From the NCBI GenBank assembly GCA_026702615.1, contig JAPPBY010000017.1:215651-279650 (forward strand): 64,000 nucleotides of DNA, written 5' to 3'. The notes under the pieces were generated by a model. That model was not told the DNA's origin. It saw only the letters and a program-made list of their open reading frames with translations, and did no database searches. This document shows, piece after piece, positions 44,149 through 52,088 of the stretch. Every line of letters starts with the position of its first letter. Position 1 is the first letter of the stretch. The DNA comes from Chloroflexota bacterium (GTDB taxonomy: Bacteria; Chloroflexota; Dehalococcoidia; Tepidiformales; Tepidiformaceae). The position numbers and the translations under genes are program-made.

Positions 44149-44535
44149 GTGAGCGAGACGCAGCCGGAGCGGGGCAAGTCGCGGGTGACCGTGCTGGCGC
44201 TCGACCGCTGGGGGAGCGTGCTCGTGGGGGAGGCAGGTCCGCCTTCGACCCTGTTGCGTGAGGGCGAGAGCGCCGATGCAGGGGCGCTCCGCGTGTTCGA
44301 GGAGACAACGGGGGAACTGCTGGAAGAGCTGCACCTGTTTCGCGACGGAGAGGCCAGCCACCACATCTACTACTGCGACCCGGACCTCGCGATCGAGGAG
44401 CTCGATCCGCCCGCCGGAACCTCGCTGCGCTACGTAGCGCCAGTCGAGATCGAGGCGGCCGGCCTGCCGGATGAGGCCCGGACACTGCTGACGCGATTCG
44501 TAGGAAGCAGCGCCTACCGGGCGATGTTCCACTAG
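44149..44535 (+). CDS. Degenerate Nudix-like small protein
   Basis: 128 aa from GTG 44149, with a GGGGGAGG SD. Seen: VTVLALDRWGSVLVGEAG, then RVFEETTG, which keeps the R, one E and the G of the Nudix box but lacks two of the box's acidic residues, and a pattern HHIYYCDPDLAI. It therefore looks like a Nudix fold without normal hydrolase activity. It lies between mtaB (divergent) and the CorC-like protein. Another fold is possible. Confidence 0.6.
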   Translation: MSETQPERGKSRVTVLALDRWGSVLVGEAGPPSTLLREGESADAGALRVFEETTGELLEELHLFRDGEASHHIYYCDPDLAIEELDPPAGTSLRYVAPVEIEAAGLPDEARTLLTRFVGSSAYRAMFH

Positions 44536-44565
44536 CGGCGCGGCTGCGCCCAACAGCACTGGCCG

Positions 44566-44571
44566 TACCAT
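44566..44571 (+). promoter_or_regulatory. -10 box (TACCAT) for the CorC-like gene
   Basis: TACCAT lies 21 bases before the GTG at 44593, followed by an AAGGAG SD, so this gene has a short leader. Confidence 0.45.
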
Positions 44572-44592
44572 GGAAGACCGAAGGAGTCCTCC

Positions 44593-45921
44593 GTGTCGGA
44601 TGTCACGATCATCATCGGCCTGCTGGCCGTTGTCGCGCTCATAGCTGCGAACGGCCTCTTTGTCGCGACCGAGTTCGCGTACGTCGCCGTGCGACGCACG
44701 CAGATCGAGCAGCTCGCGGGGCGCGGCCATGCGCGCGCGCGCCTCTTGCTGGGCTCGCTCAAGCGCCTCGATATGTGCATCGCGACGACGCAGCTGGGGG
44801 TCACCATGTCGAGCCTCGGGCTCGGCTGGGTGGGTGAGCCGGCGCTGGCGAGCCTGATCGAGCCCGGCCTTGAGGACCTGCTCGGGGACGCGTTGGGGAC
44901 GGCTGCGGCCCACACGATCGCGGTGACGGTGGCGTTCATCTTCATCACGGCCGTGCTGATCGTGTTCGGGGAGCTGGCGCCCAAGCACATCGCCCTTGCC
45001 CGGGCGGAGCGCACAGCGCTCCTGGTGGCGGCTCCGATCGAGGTGTTCACGCGCATCCTGAGGCCTTTCATCTGGCTCCTGAACGGGATGGGCGTGGGCG
45101 TCGCGCGGTTGGCGGGCGTACGTCCCGTGCGGGAACGCCAGTCGACGCTCGCGCCGGAAGAGCTTGAACTCGTCATGGAGGCGAGCGCACGGGCGGGGCT
45201 GCTCTCGACGGCAGAGGTCCTGCTGGCGAGCCGAGGCCTGGAGTTCGGCGAGATCCAGGCGGACCAGATCATGGCGCCGCGCCGGGACGTTGCCGCGATC
45301 GATGCGGACTCCTCGATGGACGAGGTGCTGGCGGTCACGGGGGAGCACCCGCACCGGCGCTACCCGGTGTACGAGGGCGACCTCGACCACGTCATCGGGC
45401 TGCTGGATACGAAGGACCTGATGCGGGTTGTGCGGGAAGGCGGGGAGGACTGGCGGTCGGTTATCGGCCCCGTAGTCGCGATCCCCGAATCGGTGAGCCT
45501 CGAGGTCGCGGTCACGGAGATGCGCGCGCAGGGCGCGAACCTGGTCGTGCTCATCGATGAACACGGCGGCACGAGCGGCATCCTGAGCGGTGACGACGTG
45601 CTCGCGCGGCTGCTCGGGCAGTGGCACGCGGGAACCCGCCAGCAGGCGGGCGAGCGCGTGCGCTCGCTGCCGAACGGGAACCTGCTGCTGGACGGCCTCG
45701 CCCTGGTCTCGGACCTGGAGGACGTGGCGGAGATCGAACTTGAAGGCACCGGCGAGGACTTCGACACGGTCAGCGGCTTCGTGATGGAGCGCCTGGGGCG
45801 GATTCCCGCCGTGGGCGAGCGGTTCGAGGAAGCGGGCTTCGAGTTCCAGGTGACGGCAATGGATGGCCGGCGCGTGGCGCGCGTGGTCGCGAGGCGGGGC
45901 GTGCCCGTGGGGCGGGTCTAG
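44593..45921 (+). CDS. HlyC/CorC-family (CNNM-like) membrane protein
   Basis: 442 aa. Seen: DUF21 N-terminal membrane domain (residues 1-~180, with IAANGLFVATEFAYVAVRRT and GELAPKHIALARAE), two CBS domains (about 205-325, with MAPRRDVAAID and GEHPHRRYPVYEGD), and a C-terminal transporter-associated CorC_HlyC domain ending in RRGVPVGRV. These proteins export Mg2+/Co2+ or act as divalent ion sensors. GTG start with AAGGAG SD. Its stop shares a CTAG with the PAP2 gene. Confidence 0.93.
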   Translation: MSDVTIIIGLLAVVALIAANGLFVATEFAYVAVRRTQIEQLAGRGHARARLLLGSLKRLDMCIATTQLGVTMSSLGLGWVGEPALASLIEPGLEDLLGDALGTAAAHTIAVTVAFIFITAVLIVFGELAPKHIALARAERTALLVAAPIEVFTRILRPFIWLLNGMGVGVARLAGVRPVRERQSTLAPEELELVMEASARAGLLSTAEVLLASRGLEFGEIQADQIMAPRRDVAAIDADSSMDEVLAVTGEHPHRRYPVYEGDLDHVIGLLDTKDLMRVVREGGEDWRSVIGPVVAIPESVSLEVAVTEMRAQGANLVVLIDEHGGTSGILSGDDVLARLLGQWHAGTRQQAGERVRSLPNGNLLLDGLALVSDLEDVAEIELEGTGEDFDTVSGFVMERLGRIPAVGERFEEAGFEFQVTAMDGRRVARVVARRGVPVGRV

Positions 45922-46724
45922 CCGGGGGCGAGCGCGGGCAGGAAGCGGGCGAGGGCCGCCCTCAGGAGGCGCATCACCCCGGGCTGGGCGCGTCGCATGG
46001 CCTCGGCGATGGCGAGTCCCGCCAGCGAGACGATCGCCCCGTAGACGGCGTCGATGATGAAGTGGTTCGCCGTCACGACGATGGAGAAGAACATGAGGAC
46101 GGGCCACATCACCCCTCCGAAGACGACCCAGGTGTGGTGGCGTCCGACCCAGGCGAAAGCGCCGCCGAGGAGCATCGACCAGCCGAAGTGGAGGCTGGGC
46201 ACGGCCGCGTAGGGATTCACGAAGGCCTGGGCTTCCTGCGCCTGGTAGCCGACGCGGTCGAGGACGGCCATGGTGTCGATGTAGCCGGCGAAGGGTACGA
46301 GGCGGGGTGGAGCCACCGGGTAGAGCGCGTAGATGACGACGCCGATCGCGCCCGAGGCGAGGAAGGCCGTTCGCATGAGGCCGTAGGTTGAGCGGTGCCA
46401 GACCCAGAGGAAGACGGCGAGCACGATCACCAGGGGCATGTGGCCCCAGAAGTACACCCAGTTCATCGCTCGAACTGCCCAGTACTCGTCGATGATCCAG
46501 GACTGCCACTCGACCTCCCAGTAGAAGCCGAGGGCGCGTTCGAGCTCGATGAGGTCGAGACCGTTGGAGAGGGCTTCCCCGGCGCGATCGACAACGGCGC
46601 CGCGGATGAAGAAGTAGACGAGGAAGGCGATCACCACCACGACCGCTTCCTGGATGCCGGTACGCCGGGTGAAGTGCCAGAAGCGGAGGGCGTTGGCTCG
46701 CGAGAGGTCCATGCTGATGGCCAT
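45918..46724 (-). CDS. PAP2-family membrane protein, inositolphosphotransferase-like
   Basis: 268 aa with about six membrane segments. Seen: a first helix AVVVVIAFLVYFFIRGAV, YPVAPPRLVPFAGYIDTM, the PAP2 core PYAAVPSLHFGW and NHFIIDAVYGAIV, containing the catalytic His residues and the C3 loop D. The layout resembles the PAP2_3/Aur1 (inositol phosphorylceramide synthase) group rather than the short PAP phosphatases. It would use phospholipid headgroups or lipid phosphates at the membrane. The C-terminal tail is Arg-rich. Role in lipid remodelling is inference. Confidence 0.85.
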   Translation of the reverse strand: MAISMDLSRANALRFWHFTRRTGIQEAVVVVIAFLVYFFIRGAVVDRAGEALSNGLDLIELERALGFYWEVEWQSWIIDEYWAVRAMNWVYFWGHMPLVIVLAVFLWVWHRSTYGLMRTAFLASGAIGVVIYALYPVAPPRLVPFAGYIDTMAVLDRVGYQAQEAQAFVNPYAAVPSLHFGWSMLLGGAFAWVGRHHTWVVFGGVMWPVLMFFSIVVTANHFIIDAVYGAIVSLAGLAIAEAMRRAQPGVMRLLRAALARFLPALAPG

Positions 46725-46763
46725 GGCGAATGGGTCGCGGCTTGCCGCCTCAGAGGGGACGGC

Positions 46764-46769
46764 TACACT
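46764..46769 (+). promoter_or_regulatory. -10 box (TACACT) for pepA
   Basis: TACACT lies 43 bases before the ATG at 46813; the leader contains an AAGAGGG SD-like stretch. Confidence 0.4.
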
Positions 46770-46812
46770 CTCCGGTGGCGCACGCTACCAAACTTCCGGA
46801 AGAGGGCCAACG

Positions 46813-48321
46813 ATGAAAATTTCAGTCGTCCAGGGTGACATCAGCAAGGCGGAGGCGGATGTCGTCGTCGTCAATCTATTCGAGGGCGTGACAAGCCCGG
46901 GCGGGGCCACGGGCGCCATCGACCGCGCGCTCGACGGGGCGATCAGCAAACTCATCGAACTGGGCGACATCCGGGGTAAGGCGGGGGAACGGACGACGAT
47001 CCACACCTTCGGGAAGATCCCGGCGCCACGCGTGCTCGTGGCGGGCCTGGGCAAGGCGGACGACTTCGACGTCCACGCCGTGCGCAACCTCTCAGCGGAG
47101 GTGGCGCGCGCCTGCCGGAAGCCGGCGGTGAACACCGTCGCCACGGTCGTCCACGGGGCTGGCATCGGCGGGCTCGACCCGGATGCCTGCGCGCAGGCGG
47201 TTGCGGAGGGGGCGCTGCTGGGGGCCTACCAGTTCCTTCGCTACAAGACGGAGGCGGACGACGACGACAAGGCCGCGATCGGGCAGCTCACGATCGTCGA
47301 GCATGACGCCTCGAAGGTGGAGGGGATGGCGGCGGCGGCGAACCGCGGTCGCGTGATGGCCGAGGCGACGAACCTCGCGCGGGATCTCGCGAACGAACCC
47401 GCGAACAACCTGAATCCGACCGACCTCGCTGGGCGAGCGGCGGACGTGGCGAGCGCGCCCAACCTCGAGATCGAGGTGATGGAAGAAGAGGAGATGGCGG
47501 CGAAGGGCATGGGCTCGCTGCTGTCGGTGGCGCGCGGGAGCATACAGCCGGCCAAGCTGGTGCGTATCAGCTACAAGGGCCGGGGAGGCGAGGGGTACGA
47601 CCTGGCGCTCGTGGGGAAGGGCATTACCTTCGACACCGGCGGGATCAGCATCAAGCCGGCGCAGGGCATGGAGGCGATGAAGGCCGACATGACGGGCGCC
47701 GCCTCGGTGATCGCGGCGATGCAGGCGCTCGCGGCGCTCGCGCCGAAGGCCGACATCCTCGCGATCGCACCCTGCACGGAGAACATGCCCGGCGGGAACG
47801 CGACCCGTCCCGGCGATGTGGTCTCGGCGATGAACGGCAAGACGATCGAGATCCTGAATACGGACGCCGAGGGGCGCCTCGTCCTCGCCGACGGGCTCTG
47901 CTACGCGCGGGAGCTGGGCGCCCGTCACCTCGTCGACGTGGCAACGCTCACGGGCGCGGTCAGCGTCGCGCTCGGCGACCAGTGCTACGGCCTGATGACG
48001 AACGACGACGCGCTGGCGAAGCGTTTCGAGGCGGCCGCCGAGGCCGCCGGCGAGCGCAGCTGGCGGTTGCCGATGTTCAAGGAGTACGGGGAGCAGCTCA
48101 AGAGCAACGTCAGCGTGGTCAAGAACATCGGGGGTCGCCAGGCGGGAAGCATCACGGCGGCGAAGTTCCTCGAGCATTTCGTCGACGACAAGCCGTGGGT
48201 GCACCTCGACATCGCCGGCGTGGACATGGCCTCGAAGGACAAGGGCTGGATCACGAAGGGCGCGAGCGGCCAGGTCGTGCGCGCCCTCGTGAACCTCGCG
48301 GTCGGCTTCGCGGACGAGTAG
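46813..48321 (+). CDS. pepA: Leucyl aminopeptidase (M17) PepA
   Basis: 502 aa two-metal (Zn2+/Mn2+) aminopeptidase. Seen: KGITFDTGGISIKPA (metal/active site), NTDAEGRLVLADGL (catalytic signature NTDAEGRL), MKADMTGAASVI and DIAGVDMASKDKGW near the C-terminus. N-terminal macro-like domain begins with VVVNLFEG. ATG at 46813; an upstream open frame from 46654 is not used. The methyltransferase pair follows 10 bases later. Confidence 0.96.
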   Translation: MKISVVQGDISKAEADVVVVNLFEGVTSPGGATGAIDRALDGAISKLIELGDIRGKAGERTTIHTFGKIPAPRVLVAGLGKADDFDVHAVRNLSAEVARACRKPAVNTVATVVHGAGIGGLDPDACAQAVAEGALLGAYQFLRYKTEADDDDKAAIGQLTIVEHDASKVEGMAAAANRGRVMAEATNLARDLANEPANNLNPTDLAGRAADVASAPNLEIEVMEEEEMAAKGMGSLLSVARGSIQPAKLVRISYKGRGGEGYDLALVGKGITFDTGGISIKPAQGMEAMKADMTGAASVIAAMQALAALAPKADILAIAPCTENMPGGNATRPGDVVSAMNGKTIEILNTDAEGRLVLADGLCYARELGARHLVDVATLTGAVSVALGDQCYGLMTNDDALAKRFEAAAEAAGERSWRLPMFKEYGEQLKSNVSVVKNIGGRQAGSITAAKFLEHFVDDKPWVHLDIAGVDMASKDKGWITKGASGQVVRALVNLAVGFADE

Positions 48322-48331
48322 GGCAACGCAC

Positions 48332-49045
48332 TTGGCCGAACTCTTCCCCCGCAGCGCCACCTACGACGAGTCGTGGGTGACGGAGAACCGCATGGGCCCC
48401 AACGTGCTCTGGCTAGCGGAGTTGCTGGCCGAGCGCATGACGCTGGAGCCGGGGATGCGAGTGATGGACCTCGGCTGTGGCAGGGGTCTGAGCTCGGTGT
48501 TCCTCGCGCGCGAGTTCGGCGTCGAAGTGTGGGCGACCGACCTCTGGATCAAGCCGACGGACAACTGGGAGCGCGTCCGGGAAGCGGGGCTGGAGGGCCA
48601 GGTGCACCCGATCTACGCGGAGGCGCACCAGCTCCCGTACGCGGAGGGCTTCTTCGACGCGATCGTGAGCCTGGACGCGTACCAGTATTTCGGGACGGCC
48701 GACCTGTACGTGCAGTACCTAGCGACCTTCCTGCGGCCGGGCGGGGAGATCGGCATCGTGTGCCCCGCGTTTCGTCGTGAGCTCGGCCCGGACGACGTAC
48801 CCGACTACCTCACCGACCTCTACGGCGAGGGCGGCTTCCACGCCTTTCACACGAGCAGCTGGTGGCGCGACCACTGGCGCAAGGCCGCGGTCGTGGAGAT
48901 AACGCTGGCGGACGAGCCTCCCGAGTCGGACGCGATCTGGGAGGAATTCATCCCGCACACGCGTCCCCAGGAGCAGGTGTCACTCTCGGCCGATGCGGAA
49001 GGCGAGCGCGTGCTCACGTTCGCGCGGGTGGTCGCGCGCCGATGA
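48332..49045 (+). CDS. SAM-dependent methyltransferase, tandem copy 1
   Basis: 237 aa. Seen: MRVMDLGCGRGLSSVFLA (SAM motif I), VWATDLWIKPTDNWER, FFDAIVSLDAYQYF (motif III-like) and RPGGEIGIVCPAFRRELGPDDVP. Start TTG 48332, which aligns with copy 2's ATG. Its 3' end overlaps copy 2's start (ATGA). The pair came from a recent tandem duplication. Both keep the SAM motif; the acceptor is unknown. Class I methyltransferases of this type often act on small molecules or lipids. Confidence 0.88.
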   Translation: MAELFPRSATYDESWVTENRMGPNVLWLAELLAERMTLEPGMRVMDLGCGRGLSSVFLAREFGVEVWATDLWIKPTDNWERVREAGLEGQVHPIYAEAHQLPYAEGFFDAIVSLDAYQYFGTADLYVQYLATFLRPGGEIGIVCPAFRRELGPDDVPDYLTDLYGEGGFHAFHTSSWWRDHWRKAAVVEITLADEPPESDAIWEEFIPHTRPQEQVSLSADAEGERVLTFARVVARR

Positions 49046-49755
49046 CGGATCTCTTCCCCCGCAGCGCCGCCTACGACGAAGAGTGGGTCAACGCGAACCG
49101 CATGGGGCCGAACGTGCTCTGGCTGACGGAGTCGGTGACGGAGCGGATGACGCTTGAGCCGGGGATGCGGGTGATGGACCTCGGTTGCGGAAGAGGGCTG
49201 AGCTCGGTGTTCCTGGCGCGCGAGTTCGGCGTCGAGGTGTGGGCGACCGACCTGTGGATCAAGCCGACGGAGAACTGGGAGCGCATCCGGGAGGCGGGGC
49301 TGGAGGGACAGATCCGCCCGATCTACGCGGAAGCGCACCAGCTGCCGTATGCGGAGGGCTTCTTCGACGCGATCGTGAGCCTGGACGCCTACCACTACTT
49401 CGGCGATGCGGTTCTCTACCTGGACTACCTCGCCCGCTTCCTGCGGCCGGACGGGGAGATCGGCATTGTCTGTCCGGGCTTCCGCCGGGAGCTCGGCCCC
49501 GACGACGTGCCCGGCTACCTCACCGACTACCACGGGGCGGGCGCCTACTCGTTCCACACGCCCGACTGGTGGCGCGACCACTGGCGCAAGACGGACCTCG
49601 TCGAGGTGACGTGCGCGGACGAGCCGCCGGAGTCGAACGCCATCTGGGAAGAGTTCATCCCGCACACTCTGGACGAGGAGCAGGCGGCGATCAGGGACGA
49701 CGCCGCGGGGGAACGGCTGCTAACGTTCGCGCGGGTGGTGGCGCGTAAGCGGTAG
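49042..49755 (+). CDS. SAM-dependent methyltransferase, tandem copy 2
   Basis: 237 aa, same length as copy 1 and colinear. Shared: LFPRSAxYDExWV, GMRVMDLGCGRGLSSVF, EAHQLPYAEGFFDAIVSLDAY and EEFIPHT. Copy 2 differs in the C-terminal acceptor half (for example HGAGAYSFHTPDWW versus GGFHAFHTSSWW), as expected for changed specificity. ATG at 49042 overlaps the upstream TGA. The gene is followed by an enoyl-CoA hydratase with its own promoter. Confidence 0.88.
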   Translation: MTDLFPRSAAYDEEWVNANRMGPNVLWLTESVTERMTLEPGMRVMDLGCGRGLSSVFLAREFGVEVWATDLWIKPTENWERIREAGLEGQIRPIYAEAHQLPYAEGFFDAIVSLDAYHYFGDAVLYLDYLARFLRPDGEIGIVCPGFRRELGPDDVPGYLTDYHGAGAYSFHTPDWWRDHWRKTDLVEVTCADEPPESNAIWEEFIPHTLDEEQAAIRDDAAGERLLTFARVVARKR

Positions 49756-49787
49756 CGGGGCCAGTGACGGGGCGGGGCGCGGTCCTC

Positions 49788-49793
49788 TAGGAT
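49788..49793 (+). promoter_or_regulatory. -10 box (TAGGAT) for leaderless enoyl-CoA hydratase
   Basis: TAGGAT ends 6 bases before the ATG at 49800. Confidence 0.5.
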
Positions 49794-49799
49794 TCCGCC

Positions 49800-50693
49800 A
49801 TGGCTGATTACCAGGACATCCTCACCGAAAAGCGGGACCGCCACGCGATCATCACCCTCAACCGGCCGGAGAAGATGAACGCGCTGAGCCACAACCTTCG
49901 CGCCGAGGTATTCGACGCGATGAAGCAGTTCGAGCTCGACGAGAGCGTGAAGGTCATCATCCTGCGGGGCTCGGGCCGGGCCTTCAGCGCGGGGTACGAC
50001 CTCTCGGGGACGCCGCCGGATGAGCACAGTTATGTCGATACCCGCAGCGGACTCCCCGGTGTCGGGCCGATCCATCCGGGCCAGGGCCAGTGGCCGCAGC
50101 ACCTGCTGAGCGGGTACTGGCAAATCTGGGACCTGACGAAGCCGGTCATTGCGCAGGTCCACGGGTATTGCCTGGCAGGAGGGACCGAGCTGGCGACGAT
50201 GTGCGACCTGATGTTTATCGCCGAGGACGCGATCATCGGGTACCCGCCGGTGCGGGCGATGACGAGCGTCGACATCATCTACCACCCCTGGCACATGCAT
50301 CAGAAGAAGGCGCGGGAACTGCTCTACACGGGCGACAGCCTCACCGGGCTGGAGGCGGTGGAGGTGGGCTGGGCGAACCGGGCGATGCCAGTCGAGGACC
50401 TCTGCGAGACGACGGAGGCGTTCGCCGAGCGCATCGCCAACATCGACTCGCCCATGCTGCAGATGACGAAGCGCCAGGTAAACCGCGTCTACGAGATCAT
50501 GGGGATTCGCACCTCAATGGCGGTGGGCGCCGACATCCAGGCGCTCAGCTCCGTGCGTCCCGGGGGCGGGGAGTTCGGCCGCATTTCGCGGGAGAAGGGG
50601 CTGAAGGCCGCCCTTGACTGGCGCGACGGCCCCTTCGAGGACTACGGGAAGGCGCCTCCGGGCACGGCCCGACCAAGCGCCGCGACCTGGTGA
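49800..50693 (+). CDS. Enoyl-CoA hydratase/isomerase (crotonase) family, second copy
   Basis: 297 aa. Seen: ITLNRPEKMNALSHNLR, RGSGRAFSAGYDLS, GYCLAGGTELATMCDLMFIAED (oxyanion hole) and IGYPPVRAM. It resembles the ECH at 35525 in its first half but diverges later. It is joined by a GTGA overlap to a thioesterase, suggesting acyl-CoA hydration then hydrolysis, or a CoA ester detoxification step. Leaderless start. Confidence 0.93.
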   Translation: MADYQDILTEKRDRHAIITLNRPEKMNALSHNLRAEVFDAMKQFELDESVKVIILRGSGRAFSAGYDLSGTPPDEHSYVDTRSGLPGVGPIHPGQGQWPQHLLSGYWQIWDLTKPVIAQVHGYCLAGGTELATMCDLMFIAEDAIIGYPPVRAMTSVDIIYHPWHMHQKKARELLYTGDSLTGLEAVEVGWANRAMPVEDLCETTEAFAERIANIDSPMLQMTKRQVNRVYEIMGIRTSMAVGADIQALSSVRPGGGEFGRISREKGLKAALDWRDGPFEDYGKAPPGTARPSAATW

Positions 50694-51118
50694 GCGACGC
50701 GCCCGGCGACGCGAACTCCGAGGCGTTCGCGCGGCACTTCGCCGAGCACCCGCTGCACCGGGCGCTGGGCGTGCGGCTGGAGGAGCGGCGGGAGGACTTC
50801 GCGCGCATCTCGATCGCGCCGAGCGCGGTCACGCAGGGGGGCGTGGCGGGCGGGCTGCACGGGGGCATCCTCGCGGCGCTGGTCGACATCGTGATGCTGG
50901 CGGCACTCTCGACGGTGCAGCGCCCGGGGCAGGAGCCGGCGGGCACGGCCGACCTCAACATCACCTACCTGCGGCCGGCGCTCGGAGCGCGCATCTACGC
51001 GGAGGGGACCGTGGTGAAGCGGGGCCGGCAGCTGGCGATGATCGAGGTCAGCATCCTCGACGAGCAGGACCGGCTCTGTGCCAAGGGGCGGACGCTCTAC
51101 GCCTTCCGGGGCGGCTAG
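50690..51118 (+). CDS. PaaI-type hotdog thioesterase
   Basis: 142 aa. Seen: GGVAGGLHGGILAALVDIVM (the HGG...D hotdog active-site motif) and TADLNITYLRPALGARIYAEGTVV. It hydrolyses aryl- or acyl-CoA. GTG at 50690 overlaps the ECH stop (GTGA). The gene's TAG shares the CTAG at 51115-51118 with the lipoprotein gene on the other strand. Confidence 0.9.
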   Translation: MSDAPGDANSEAFARHFAEHPLHRALGVRLEERREDFARISIAPSAVTQGGVAGGLHGGILAALVDIVMLAALSTVQRPGQEPAGTADLNITYLRPALGARIYAEGTVVKRGRQLAMIEVSILDEQDRLCAKGRTLYAFRGG

Positions 51119-51816
51119 CTCTCCTCCGCCTCTGCCGCGGCCTCCACTTCGAGGTCGGCGAAGACGGTGCGCACGAGCTCGTACATGCGGGTGGCGATCC
51201 GTACGCCGAGGGCGATGTCCTCGGTGCCTTCGAGGCCGTTCTGGGCGACGGCGTGGACGATGCGCCCGGTGCGGAAGCAGACGACCGTCTCGACGAGGCG
51301 GCCGATCTCCGTCGTGGGCTGCCCGACGATGAAGCCCTCGGCGCCATCCCCGATGTCGGCGACCCAGAAGTCGGTGTAGTCGGTGACGGTTCGCTCGTTG
51401 ATGAGGCTGCCGCAGTAGAGGCTCATCGAGTCCTCGGCGGATTCGACATCGGCGTAGAGCGTGGACTGGATAGTGATGAGCGCGGGTCCGCCGAGGTGGG
51501 TGAAGGGCTCCTCCCAGGAGAACTCGCGCACGGCGCCGAGGATGCGCCCACGCGCTTCGAGCTGGTTCACCTTGCCGCGGAGGTTTTCGACATCGAAGAG
51601 CTGCGCCCAATCGCCGTTGTCGAAGGTGTTCGTGTTCTCGTTTTCCATGGCGAGGGGCAGGTCTTCAAGGTCCAGGAGCATGTCTTCCAGCGGGTAGGCG
51701 TCATCGGGGAGGTTCGTGGCGAACTCCTCCTCGTCACCAGCGCAGGCAGCGAGAAACACGAGCCCAAGAGCCGCGAGGAAGGGAAAGAGCGTCAGCCGAA
51801 GTGAGGCGCGTCGCAC
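51115..51816 (-). CDS. Lipoprotein of unknown function
   Basis: 233 aa. Seen: signal peptide with FLAACAG lipobox (C25), an acidic N-terminal linker DEEEFATNLPDDAYPLE, then a domain with GPALITIQSTLYADVESAED and TVVCFRTGRIVHAVAQNG; a conserved Cys pair may form a disulfide. A long C-terminal helix is Glu-rich. No family recognised. GTG start at 51816. Confidence 0.6.
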   Translation of the reverse strand: MRRASLRLTLFPFLAALGLVFLAACAGDEEEFATNLPDDAYPLEDMLLDLEDLPLAMENENTNTFDNGDWAQLFDVENLRGKVNQLEARGRILGAVREFSWEEPFTHLGGPALITIQSTLYADVESAEDSMSLYCGSLINERTVTDYTDFWVADIGDGAEGFIVGQPTTEIGRLVETVVCFRTGRIVHAVAQNGLEGTEDIALGVRIATRMYELVRTVFADLEVEAAAEAEES

Positions 51817-51901
51817 GTGGAGGCCTCATCGTACCGGAGAGCGGGGGTGGCGGCTGCGGCGCGGGGAGGCCACGATGGGGTCTCGGTAAAGGGGATGGTG
51901 C

Positions 51902-52084
51902 GTGACAGGGTTCATAGCGGCAGCGCTCGTGTTGATCGCGGTAGGGATCGTCGTGGGGGCGGTCGTGTTTCGCTGGCGACGGGCAATCGAGGCGCTGCGC
52001 GTGCTGCGCCGCATCGGGTGGGCCTACGTGATCGCAATCGTCTTGCTGGCGGTCATCTACGTCGTGCGGGACGGCGGGCTCTGA
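51902..52084 (+). CDS. Small two-helix membrane protein
   Basis: 60 aa. Seen: FIAAALVLIAVGIVVGAVVF and IGWAYVIAIVLLAVIYVV, two hydrophobic stretches with a basic WRRAIEALRVLRR linker between. GTG start with an AAAGGGGA purine run upstream. It ends 4 bases before glycerate kinase, so it may be co-transcribed. Function unknown. Confidence 0.55.
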   Translation: MTGFIAAALVLIAVGIVVGAVVFRWRRAIEALRVLRRIGWAYVIAIVLLAVIYVVRDGGL

Positions 52085-52088
52085 AGCC

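Noticed and set aside
44086..46509. N-terminal extension of mtaB upstream of ATG 44085
   Set aside because: Overlaps the CorC-like gene and a promoter; the extension has shadow-like Arg/His/Pro composition.
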